From NCBI GenBank assembly GCA_006503475.1, contig RSEH01000313.1, forward strand, positions 1 to 50,679: a stretch of DNA of 50,679 nucleotides, written 5' to 3'. This document shows, in pieces, positions 16,301-23,548 of the stretch (position 1 is the stretch's first letter; every line of letters begins with the position of its first letter). The notes under the pieces were generated by a model, which had not been told where the DNA came from, searched no databases, and was given only the letters and a program-made list of their open reading frames with translations. This DNA comes from Stentor roeselii. Taxonomy: Eukaryota > Ciliophora > Heterotrichea > Heterotrichida > Stentoridae. The translations under genes were made by a program, and so were the position numbers.

Positions 16301-19300
16301 CCAACTGGGATATTGAGGACCTGACTCGATTAATGCCCGCCGTCATCATCACTGGAGGCTTGTCTGAGATTAAATCGAAAATAAAAGATTCGAATTTCGT
16401 AAAATTGCTATTTCCAATGCTTCCTGACCTCCAGACTGTTTCTGATAATGACCCTATTCCTTTGCTGCTCACTAGTCTTACTTATTGTGATAATTATAAA
16501 CTACAGACTAGCTTGCTTTCTATCATTTTTCGATGCTTCAGTCAGAGACGTGAATTGCTGAAGAATATTAAAAAGGTTCATGTTGTTTTTCGATCTCAGG
16601 ATTGTGAATTAATTGACTGGGTTAAGAAAAATTTACTTAGTTTTAAACATCATAGTGAACAGTCGGAGATTTGGATGAATTATTGGAAATATGATTCAAC
16701 TGTGCAAAGCAAACACAAAGAAGTCTTCAATAGCATCATAGAAATCCTAAGAAACCTCGAAAATTTTTTATTCGAAGACTCAGTAATAACAATGACAGGG
16801 CCATCATTTCCAAAACAAAAAAAAATTTCAATAGCCCGTCAAGAAATCCTTTACTACCTGAATGTTCACAAAGTGATAATCAACCTAATAAGAGACGGTG
16901 TTCATAAACTAGCAGAACTATTCAAAGTCGCAGATTTCGAAGTCTATGAAGAGCCCCGTGACCTTCTGACGAACTTGTTTAAAAGTTGTTACAAAGTGCT
17001 TAAAAACTTCGTGATGCAAAATAACAGAAACCAAAAGAAACTCCATAATTATATACATATCATTACACAGTATCTTTATCTTCCACTTGGGCAGATTCCT
17101 GTCATTTGTGAGGTTTTTAGGGATAATTGGCAACTTATTAATACTTTGACGAGGAACTCTTTGAAGATATTTGAGGACTTGATTTATAATTATGGAAGGC
17201 AAAAAGAGTTTTTGTATTTTTTTGATGCGGTTTTGTTGACTAATCATAAACCGAACCCGGAAATTCAAAGACTTGTTTTGTCGATTTTTATTAATGAGAA
17301 AATCAATATTTATACACTTTATATGATCAGTGAAGATGATCCTAGATTTCATTTCAAGGCACAGAAACCGAAGAATTTGTTTTATAAAGATGAACCTTAT
17401 GAATATCATGCTGCCCTCTTACAACTCCTATCAAAATGCGGTATGAAATCCTCCAAAAAGTTAAAAAACGACGTAAAATGCCAAAACATCCTCAGCCTTT
17501 CAACTCTCTTCAAACTTCTCGAAGAAAGCCAAGAAAAATCCAGTAAAAAGTTTATTCTTCGTATCCCATCCCTAAAGTTCCTCTACAACATCTACCTAGA
17601 CTGCGAATCAACCCAAATCGATTTAAAATCATTTAGCGAGTTCTTCAAATTCGTGAACAACCAAGCCTTCAACCTGGAAAACAGTTCTGAAGTCTCAGAA
17701 GATTTCATCGGATTTCTCGAAATCTGTATAAAATTGTTGAACACTTACCAAAAAAGTTACATAAAAAAACTAAGAACATCAAATTCCCGACAAGAAGACA
17801 TTCAACAACTGAAGTTTTTCTGTCAAGTCCTCTGTAAAAATTCTGAAAAGTTCGAAGGACTGATAACAAGAGACCTCTTTAACGACATTCACGATCTTTG
17901 CGAATTTTTCGAAGAAGACTTCCACATTTTTGACCTTTTGGAGAAAAATCCGAAGTTTGAAAGGAAAAGGTCGACTTTTGGAAGATCAGAGACGATAATT
18001 GGAAACGGGTTTTTAAACGCAGTTGAATATGACAAGTGGAATACTGTTCGTAAGGTCTTTGAAGAGCAGAAAGTCTTCCGTGAGTTGATAAGAGAAGAAG
18101 AAATGGGCCTGGTGTTGTCGATTTTTTACTGTGATAAGGTTTCCATCGATCAAATGGCTCGTGGAGTAAAACTTACCAATTTCGATAATATAGTGAAAAC
18201 TCTCATCGCTTATATTCGCGTCAGTCGCTCACAAAAGCCGCCGATTCAAATTTTAGTCCTTGTGATAAATTTACTTGAGAGAATCCTGGCGAACCCGATA
18301 TGTGAAAAGTCTCCAAACCTAGAAAAAACCGAAATGCAATACAAAATGAGCTTCTTCGGATTAACCAATATCATTTTAAACCTGATGGTTGACAGTCAGC
18401 TGGAAAAAGCGATTTTCAAGTCATTGATTTCCTTGTCGATACAGCTGCTTGACGGTGGAAATCATCAGATTCAACAAGAGTTTTATCAGTACTTTTTAAC
18501 TTCCAGCAACTCTGAGTTCCTTTTTTTCCGGATGCATAAAATAATTCAAGATAAAATCGAGGAAATCGCGGAATCTGAAAGTTTCGATTATCGATCAAAG
18601 CCGATGTACAAAGAAAAAAGAAGTATTTTAAAAATCACTCTTCGGTTCATGCAGCTTCTCTGTGAAAATCACAACCATTTCCTTCAAACCTACCTGCGAG
18701 TCCAGGAAAAATCAGTGATTAACTATAACATGATCACTTCAGTAATCGACTTACTTCAGATCTTAATGAAAAAAAGGCTAAAGTACCATTTTCACATCAT
18801 TTCTCAGTGCTTTGAAACACTCACTGAATTCATTCAAGGACCTTGCTTTGAAAACCAAGTAGAAATCATCAATAGTTACTTCATTGAAATCGCTGGGGAC
18901 TTGATGAAAAAAAGAGAAAGTCTTGAAGCTTCTGACCCGATTCGAACTTTTACTTATTCTTTAGCAAGTAGAGAAGAAACTTCAGTGAAAACTGAAGAAT
19001 TCATCAATTTTTCAGATCAGCTTCAAGGGTGGATGGTTGCTCACTTGAAGTTTAAATGTCTTATCACGATCATCAGCTTGTTCGAAGGTAGAAAAGATGC
19101 ACTTGTCAGTACCAGGATTATTAGAACTTTAAGTTTAGAGATCTTGCAAGAAAATATAAGAGATGTTTATGTGAACTTCAAGAAATATTCAAAAGAAACT
19201 AGTTTTCATTACAATATTTTTAATCATATTGTTGATAACCACCTTTATGACTTTGATATTCAGAACAACCCGCAAGATAAAGATCCTCAGTTTTTTACTA

Positions 19301-20991
19301 TTGTTATTGAAAATGGCTTCTTGATTTATCATCTGATTAAAATGCTGCAGGACTCTGATGACCCGGAAAACAAGGAAACTTTGAATAATGAACTTTCTCA
19401 GCTGATTTTCATTGAAGATCTAAAAAACCTTAACGGGTCATTAAAAAGGAGGAAGACAAAAGCTAGAAGAAAAAAAGAAATCATTGAATCCATTAAACGT
19501 CTTAAGTCCATTGGAAGTGAAGAGAAGGAAATCAATGAAAAATCGATTTTTGAAGCTTATAGGTTTTTTAAAGAACATACTGGAAACATTGAAGTCGTTT
19601 TCGCGAAACAGATTTTTCGGATTTACTTTTATTATCCTCCTGAGTACAAAGGACTGAACAAGACCATCAAGAACAACTTTCATAGAAAAGCTGTTCGAGT
19701 TTCAGATCAAAGCAAACTCAAGTACATGCTTGACCAGGCTCCTGAAATAATCGCCTTGATTCGGCATGAGTTTTTTTTGTTGAATTTCATGAAAAGAAGT
19801 AAAACTGTTGAGTTTATATCGAAAAATGTTGACTTGTTCAGAAGAACTGCTTTTCTTTTAACTATTCTCCTCAATATATTCATTCTTCTTTCTTATGAAA
19901 CTGGAAGAGACTACAGGTCGATTGACACATTGAACCCTGGCGATGAAGGAATAGGAAAAAATATCACAAATATTATTTTGAATCTTTTGGGAATTGTTCA
20001 ACTCGTGCTTTGCATACTTATTGTCGCTTTTTTCTTGTTGAAAGTAGGACCTTTGCTAGCGAAAAAAGGATGGGAAAAGAAAAATATTAAACTCTTTGGA
20101 TTGCAGAATAGTTCTGGCATTTTTGCTAAGGGAATAATGAAACTTATCAAAATTTGTTTGACTTTTTTGTATGTTTTGAGCAATTTTGATGTTATTTATT
20201 ATCTGCTTTATGCAGTTTTTTCGGTTTTAGGGACTACCACTCATCCTTTTTACTTTAGCTTGTTGTTACTTGATGTTATTTATCGGTCTCCTGCTTTGCA
20301 GAATGTGGTTAACTCGATTTTGTTGCCGAGAAAAGCTTTGGCTTTGACTTTTCTTTTGCTTTTGGTGATCATTTATATTTCAACTATTTTTGGATATTGG
20401 CTTTTCTTTGAAGATTACTTAAATCCTGACTGTCGAAGCTTACTTCAGTGCTTGTTAACATTTTGGGATCGAAGTTTTAAGTATGATGGAGGCATAGGAG
20501 CATTCCTTGGGTATCCTTCAACCCCATCATCCGACACACTGCGTTTCTTCTTCGACAACATCTACAACATAGTAGTGATGATAGTTCTAATGGGTGTAGT
20601 CCAAGGCATAATAATCGACACCTTCGCCCGTCTTCGAGAAGAGCAAGAATTCTGCAAGACCGACATGGAAAGCAAATGTTTCATCTGCGGTCTAAGTCGT
20701 GACTTCATCGAAAAGAACACCGCAAAAGGTTTTTTATACCACAAAGAAAACGACCACAACGAGTGGAACTACATAATGTTCATCGCCTATCTTCTCAGCA
20801 AAGACCCGACAGAGTACTCGGGAATTGAGAGTTACGTTCGAGAGCAAATCGACAAAGACGAGCTTGTCTGGATTCCAAACCAAGCAGCTCTCGCAATTTA
20901 CCAAAAAAAAGAAGACCACATTTCAAGTAAACTCGACATGATCAGTGAAGAACTCAAAACAATCGAAGAGCAAATCGTGAATTTGTTATAA
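13330..20991 (+). CDS. Inositol trisphosphate receptor-type calcium release channel
   Basis: A 2,553-residue protein, close to animal IP3R length (about 2,700). The N-terminal suppressor/IP3-binding region is trefoil-like with MIR repeats (about 5-400). A long RIH/ARM helical solenoid fills the middle, including the RIH-associated part near 1,900-2,000. Membrane segments lie near 2,170-2,195, 2,210-2,235, 2,270-2,300 and 2,335-2,360. The pore loop is near 2,383 (YDGGIGAF), followed by the last helix (IVVMIVLMGVVQGIIIDTF). Next comes the family's C-terminal zinc finger: CFICGLSRDF, then H/H in YHKENDHNEW, then TEYSGIESYV. That stretch is clearly IP3R-like rather than RyR-like. A short coiled coil ends the protein. 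The channel releases stored calcium from the ER or alveolar stores. The filter differs from the canonical GGGVGD. No frame break is present. It ends in TAA, 49 bases before the next gene. Confidence 0.92.
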   Translation: MDSKYLKYGSLITLSTNEGYYLYSQGFIDSSPYLREQDQNYSEFSGSIFRIVPQCMYSVQTCILDFIEDLREIDFVEKYPQLVKMEENLEGEIKTNLHSYNTNKGQIIRYNSMVQLEHFTSHKFLTLRSQSLAIAEKDSFKLSFEDHPSEYSHFRIVPSYKYQKHGSGKVKISDKVHLQILVPGLRKIAWMHGSKGLNLDLKLQNLGFSHSRVVTYKAIEVNVSLDYKTHWSISLYGEIMKDDKFLACGDYIWLFSPEENATIIFKELENSLGVSKSQNITHGLWMIEFEDPMKGGAVVEESRYRLKHVVTGKYLCISETVKLSDVKDETSLWKFISFKSDDFIRSDELCYLIHDSTNLTLKVENSSSVVSSHILNEHCIYKPSKSNQDIIWEILFILHCFPILSNFPKCFSSISEFSEHSKQFLEFGTYCDSIIECIGHLQLFVENRLRSMIGIDNHFGEVQHIRQIILMEHHFFEVLTKILDCAIPDEDFEKYKKFLLSKEKPYKKNTAKIDSATFKPKKVSHLVKKIYKLLIKMCDKNQETQVRAFQFVRIFAKHVGLKLGATDLILAILGNNEELMLKIHDNQDFDLIAFYSNKLLEFEDYNKFEFIEFLKSICVFKGEAVSVNQEKVFEAVILKAEIREKALIETFIRTSELYIKLRNIEFTLLSCYDKGRNNGYESETKYFTSLLELYSNLCSGRNFESSNFFLKNFPLAVLNSMIWNSNLPATTSAAFCRLVLSIYIDCGLREEVNKPELIKQIRYNGSFMQNDQDKRFARHFSIFDFQNNQAFNDSEQGMIGLLEKIFDYFDSGAIRANNQFNLQILQIVYKLIKFQVFSLGSNYVDSVDDGNSDPSERFEDSKIVRIIRAILPILTSFQHGNNSIPYSTIRKKGTALGKKTLNESRVSYMHYLSSIIKDSRSLNDPVIRSAANLKNYLNLYKQNPFNGLENKEIHHRIKLKICKIIEYFLDSRQDYLLNNVMKWFDSLDLYPNWDIEDLTRLMPAVIITGGLSEIKSKIKDSNFVKLLFPMLPDLQTVSDNDPIPLLLTSLTYCDNYKLQTSLLSIIFRCFSQRRELLKNIKKVHVVFRSQDCELIDWVKKNLLSFKHHSEQSEIWMNYWKYDSTVQSKHKEVFNSIIEILRNLENFLFEDSVITMTGPSFPKQKKISIARQEILYYLNVHKVIINLIRDGVHKLAELFKVADFEVYEEPRDLLTNLFKSCYKVLKNFVMQNNRNQKKLHNYIHIITQYLYLPLGQIPVICEVFRDNWQLINTLTRNSLKIFEDLIYNYGRQKEFLYFFDAVLLTNHKPNPEIQRLVLSIFINEKINIYTLYMISEDDPRFHFKAQKPKNLFYKDEPYEYHAALLQLLSKCGMKSSKKLKNDVKCQNILSLSTLFKLLEESQEKSSKKFILRIPSLKFLYNIYLDCESTQIDLKSFSEFFKFVNNQAFNLENSSEVSEDFIGFLEICIKLLNTYQKSYIKKLRTSNSRQEDIQQLKFFCQVLCKNSEKFEGLITRDLFNDIHDLCEFFEEDFHIFDLLEKNPKFERKRSTFGRSETIIGNGFLNAVEYDKWNTVRKVFEEQKVFRELIREEEMGLVLSIFYCDKVSIDQMARGVKLTNFDNIVKTLIAYIRVSRSQKPPIQILVLVINLLERILANPICEKSPNLEKTEMQYKMSFFGLTNIILNLMVDSQLEKAIFKSLISLSIQLLDGGNHQIQQEFYQYFLTSSNSEFLFFRMHKIIQDKIEEIAESESFDYRSKPMYKEKRSILKITLRFMQLLCENHNHFLQTYLRVQEKSVINYNMITSVIDLLQILMKKRLKYHFHIISQCFETLTEFIQGPCFENQVEIINSYFIEIAGDLMKKRESLEASDPIRTFTYSLASREETSVKTEEFINFSDQLQGWMVAHLKFKCLITIISLFEGRKDALVSTRIIRTLSLEILQENIRDVYVNFKKYSKETSFHYNIFNHIVDNHLYDFDIQNNPQDKDPQFFTIVIENGFLIYHLIKMLQDSDDPENKETLNNELSQLIFIEDLKNLNGSLKRRKTKARRKKEIIESIKRLKSIGSEEKEINEKSIFEAYRFFKEHTGNIEVVFAKQIFRIYFYYPPEYKGLNKTIKNNFHRKAVRVSDQSKLKYMLDQAPEIIALIRHEFFLLNFMKRSKTVEFISKNVDLFRRTAFLLTILLNIFILLSYETGRDYRSIDTLNPGDEGIGKNITNIILNLLGIVQLVLCILIVAFFLLKVGPLLAKKGWEKKNIKLFGLQNSSGIFAKGIMKLIKICLTFLYVLSNFDVIYYLLYAVFSVLGTTTHPFYFSLLLLDVIYRSPALQNVVNSILLPRKALALTFLLLLVIIYISTIFGYWLFFEDYLNPDCRSLLQCLLTFWDRSFKYDGGIGAFLGYPSTPSSDTLRFFFDNIYNIVVMIVLMGVVQGIIIDTFARLREEQEFCKTDMESKCFICGLSRDFIEKNTAKGFLYHKENDHNEWNYIMFIAYLLSKDPTEYSGIESYVREQIDKDELVWIPNQAALAIYQKKEDHISSKLDMISEELKTIEEQIVNLL

Positions 20992-21040
20992 TTAAACATT
21001 AGTCGTTTCAACAGTTCTTCGTCATCTTAATGTTTAATAA

Positions 21041-21571
21041 ATGTCAGCACTCAGGCCGCCTGTTTACAGAAGGAAAAGTTCTTTCAGTAAGACTTTAAAA
21101 ACTGATTCAGTCTGCTCTGGTCCTTTCTCAGATAAGACCTGCACTTCTATTCAAAGTCTTGATAGAAGCCAGAAAATGTCAGTGAATCAAAAAACTGACT
21201 CTGAAAGTTTAAAGAATGGAAATCAGGGAAAAATGATGAAAAATACTTCGAGATTAGTTGAAAGGATTGAAAAACTTCATAGGTCTTTTGTTAGGAATAG
21301 GAAAAATACTGAAAGGAAGTTTTCTGCTGATGAAAGAATTGGGCAGGACTTGCAGGTTAATGAAGAAATGCTTAGAAGGCTTAGGGATCAGGTTTTAATG
21401 GCGAAGTATCTGGAAACTGATAAGTTTAGTGATTGCTCTAGTATTCGAATTGATGATTTGGATAATTCTTTTGATAGCATTGATAGCGTTTTTCATCGGA
21501 ATAGAAGGAATTCTCTTGGGTGGAAGGAAAAGGCTTTTGTGGCAAGTATCGTCTTGATTAAATTAAATTAA
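21041..21571 (+). CDS. Hypothetical basic coiled-coil protein
   Basis: A 176-residue protein that I do not recognise. The first 75 residues are Ser/Lys/Thr-rich and look disordered (VYRRKSSFSKTLKTDS). Residues 78-125 form a charged helix with heptad-like spacing, and the C-terminal part is acidic then basic. No signal peptide or membrane segment is present. It begins in an AATAAATG context 49 bases after the IP3-receptor stop on the same strand and ends in TAA. Codon choice becomes strongly T/G-ending in its second half, in line with the regional skew described in the findings. Confidence 0.6.
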   Translation: MSALRPPVYRRKSSFSKTLKTDSVCSGPFSDKTCTSIQSLDRSQKMSVNQKTDSESLKNGNQGKMMKNTSRLVERIEKLHRSFVRNRKNTERKFSADERIGQDLQVNEEMLRRLRDQVLMAKYLETDKFSDCSSIRIDDLDNSFDSIDSVFHRNRRNSLGWKEKAFVASIVLIKLN

Positions 21572-21855
21572 TTTGTAAAGTATTAGCAAGATTGAGGTTT
21601 TGTGGTGAGGGTTGATTTAATGGTAAGGATTGAGTTATGGCATCGGAATTAGGGTTTTGGACATTATTTGAATATGATAATTTAAAGGATCTAGGATTTC
21701 ATCATGTTTATCGTGACTTTTGAGCCATCCTTCAAAACTTATCCAATCAATAATTCAAGTAAATTTCAATCAAAATCCTTAAAGTTGAGCCTTAAAGTCA
21801 TACTCTCAGCTTTTAAAACATCTGAAAAGCTAGAAAAAATCTATGATTAAAAAAT

Positions 21856-22194
21856 TTAAAACTCTTCAACATTCACTAAAACTTTTTTTTCATATCGACA
21901 ATCAGGACACACAACACAAGAGTACTTCTTTTTCCCAACCACTACCTAAACCCCACCTTTGATTTGTTTTTCAAGAAAAACTAGTAAAAAACTGCACTTT
22001 TTGCAATAGTTTCGCTTGATATCAGGGTCCCTAACTAGAACCTACATTCGAATAACAACTTTTTCACAAATTTGTCTCATTTCATGAATATAAAATTGAG
22101 AAAGTTTGCTATTTGTTTGGTAAATGCTGATTGCTGCTTGATAAAGGAAGTTGGCTCTTGCATAGTTTTCGAATCCGCTGATCCTGCTGGTCAT
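21856..22194 (-). CDS. RNase P/MRP protein subunit Rpp21/Rpr2, three exons
   Basis: Three exons on the minus strand: 22194-22046, 22030-21957 and 21941-21856 (TAA). Two 15-nt GT-AG introns separate them. Splicing gives 309 nt and 102 residues. The product matches the Rpp21/Rpr2 family. The helical N-terminus contains ANFLYQAA, followed by IRMDPDIKRNYCKKCSFLL, which is close to the human VLRRDPSVKR...C..C.SLL block. A second cysteine group, CVVCPDC, completes the zinc ribbon (C59, C62, C83/C86, C89). The subunit binds the RNase P RNA and is needed to remove 5' leaders from pre-tRNA. Each unspliced frame is broken by stops, so the gene is invisible to a simple ORF scan. It starts in an AATAAATAATG context. 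It is divergent from the gene at 22349. Confidence 0.9.
21942..21956 (-). other. 15-nt spliceosomal intron 2 of the Rpp21/Rpr2 gene
   Basis: Minus-strand sequence GTGGGGTTTAGGTAG, 15 nt with GT and AG ends. It joins AAA-G to TG-GTT in frame and leads into the second zinc cysteine group. Confidence 0.88.
22031..22045 (-). other. 15-nt spliceosomal intron 1 of the Rpp21/Rpr2 gene
   Basis: Minus-strand sequence GTAGGTTCTAGTTAG, exactly 15 nt with GT and AG ends. It contains in-frame stop TAG. Removing it joins CGA-AT to G-GAC-CCT and gives the conserved R-M-D-P-D-I-K-R block. Confidence 0.9.
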
Positions 22195-22348
22195 TATTTA
22201 TTAAAGTTTTATTTAAGTTTGGTTTTTATGTTCATCTTAAGGACCACTAAAGTAGTTTAAATGAGTGGTTTAATGAGGGATGGTAAATTTGTTTGGAATA
22301 TTATTTTATCTGCTATTTGAATGATTATTCAAATATTTGTTATATCTA

Positions 22349-22930
22349 ATGATTCATATAAGAAAATCGTCCTTGAAACAGGGAACCAATTTACCTGATT
22401 CTATTGTGAAGACGAACAGAAGCCACCTTATTTGTATCAAACAGCATAGTTCTAAAAGCGAGCCTTTTCTGAATCATGCTGAATCTTATAGTACTATAAT
22501 TAAAGGTAAGGATGACCTCAGTCATCAGCTAATTGAATTTAATCAAAAGTCAAGATTTGAAACGAGGCCAAGTTCTATTAAATCTTCAGTTTTTTGCAGG
22601 GACTTCAGTAAAAACAACTCAAATCAAGACATATTGAGAAAAAGAGTAAAGTTTTCACCACAAACCCCTATGCGTTCAAGGAAAATTTCAATTTCTAGGA
22701 TTTTGAATTTAGTTAAAGCTGAATTACCTCCTCTTCCAAAATTGGAGCAAAAAGCAAAGTTATATGTTGGCCTTGATAAAAACTTTGGATTAGAAGATTC
22801 AAATCAGTATTACTTGAAATATTTTGGGAATACAAACAACACCCTCTCTACAAAAAAGTCGGCAGAAAGACTCAAACGAAAACAAACTCTGCTAAATTAT
22901 ATCAAAAACTCACCTTATCAAATAAATTAA
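22349..22930 (+). CDS. Hypothetical basic protein
   Basis: A 193-residue protein that I do not recognise. I start it at the first ATG of the frame (22349); the frame is open four codons upstream to a TTG, but a eukaryotic start there is unlikely. It is Ser/Lys/Asn-rich, with a proline-containing motif in the middle (VKFSPQTPMRSRKISISRIL) and ELPPLPKLEQ, which look like phosphorylation or docking segments. It has a basic C-terminal helix. There are no membrane or zinc features. Its TAA stop lies one base from the stop of the opposite-strand coiled-coil gene, so the two 3' ends overlap. The start is 154 bases from the divergent Rpp21/Rpr2 start. Confidence 0.6.
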   Translation: MIHIRKSSLKQGTNLPDSIVKTNRSHLICIKQHSSKSEPFLNHAESYSTIIKGKDDLSHQLIEFNQKSRFETRPSSIKSSVFCRDFSKNNSNQDILRKRVKFSPQTPMRSRKISISRILNLVKAELPPLPKLEQKAKLYVGLDKNFGLEDSNQYYLKYFGNTNNTLSTKKSAERLKRKQTLLNYIKNSPYQIN

Positions 22931-22931
22931 A

Positions 22932-23546
22932 TTACTCAGTCTTTTTAAGAGTCTGTTCATACAATGTAGCAGTCTGTTCAATATACTGCTCAATAATCTC
23001 CTTTTCTCTTTCAAAAACCTCTAATTTTTCCACCAATCCTTCAATCTTCCTAACCAGCGGGACCAATTCCTTAAGTTCAGAAATCTGCATCGAAATTTTT
23101 TCCTGATCACGACTAGAACTTTTCGCCATTTTCGCCCTAAGTAATCTAAGCACCTCTTCAATTTCCTCCAAATTTCTAAATCCATTAGTCCTCGCCAGCA
23201 TTTCTTCAACCTCCTGATTCAAATTTTCCACTTTCAAAAGAATATCTTTCTGTTGTTTAACAAGTTCATCATGCCTCAAGGCCAAAGAAATAAGTTTTTC
23301 CGAGTTTCCCTGTTTTTGAGAAGAAGTCCAATTTTGTACAGAGTTAAAAATACTTGTCAAGACACAAAGTTCTTCAGTATCTGAAAATTGTGACTTTTGA
23401 ATAAAATCTTTAACAAGTGAAGAAATCGTATTCATTTTCGCTAGTTTTAAAGGAACCCTCTTCGGAATTGTGCTGACGTATTTTTCAAATTCATTTGTTG
23501 ATTTTTCGTAATCATCTATCGTGAAGTTAAAGTTATTACCTTGCAT
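22932..23546 (-). CDS. Coiled-coil protein, unknown
   Basis: A 204-residue protein. Residues 90-200 are almost wholly heptad-repeat coiled coil (KVENLNQEVEEML, IEGLVEKLEVFEREKEIIEQ). The N-terminal 80 residues are a mixed helical region. No enzyme or zinc motif is visible. It follows the 606-residue coiled-coil gene on the same strand with only two bases between that gene's TAA and this ATG, so its leader lies inside the upstream coding region or the two are read from one transcript. Both encode coiled-coil proteins, so they may be partners; this is inference. At the 3' end its stop is one base from the convergent gene's stop. Confidence 0.7.
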   Translation of the reverse strand: MQGNNFNFTIDDYEKSTNEFEKYVSTIPKRVPLKLAKMNTISSLVKDFIQKSQFSDTEELCVLTSIFNSVQNWTSSQKQGNSEKLISLALRHDELVKQQKDILLKVENLNQEVEEMLARTNGFRNLEEIEEVLRLLRAKMAKSSSRDQEKISMQISELKELVPLVRKIEGLVEKLEVFEREKEIIEQYIEQTATLYEQTLKKTE

Positions 23547-23548
23547 TA

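Noticed and set aside
18050-18064. GTAAGGTCTTTGAAG inside the IP3-receptor frame, a perfect 15-nt GT-AG candidate
   Set aside because: It has no stop and keeps the frame whether or not it is spliced. The encoded residues (RKVFE) fit the surrounding helix, so retention is as likely; only RNA data can decide.
21575-21590. 16-nt GTAAAG...CAAG segment just after the 176-residue gene
   Set aside because: It begins after that gene's TAA, so it cannot be an intron of that coding frame, and no downstream frame is restored.
21572-21660. Segments resembling telomere-like TTAGGG/GGTTTT motifs
   Set aside because: Single scattered copies in a G/T-rich stretch and not a tandem array; no chromosome end here.
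22072-22260. Plus-strand ORF of about 62 codons
   Set aside because: It lies opposite exon 1 of the Rpp21/Rpr2 gene and has no recognisable protein; a shadow frame.
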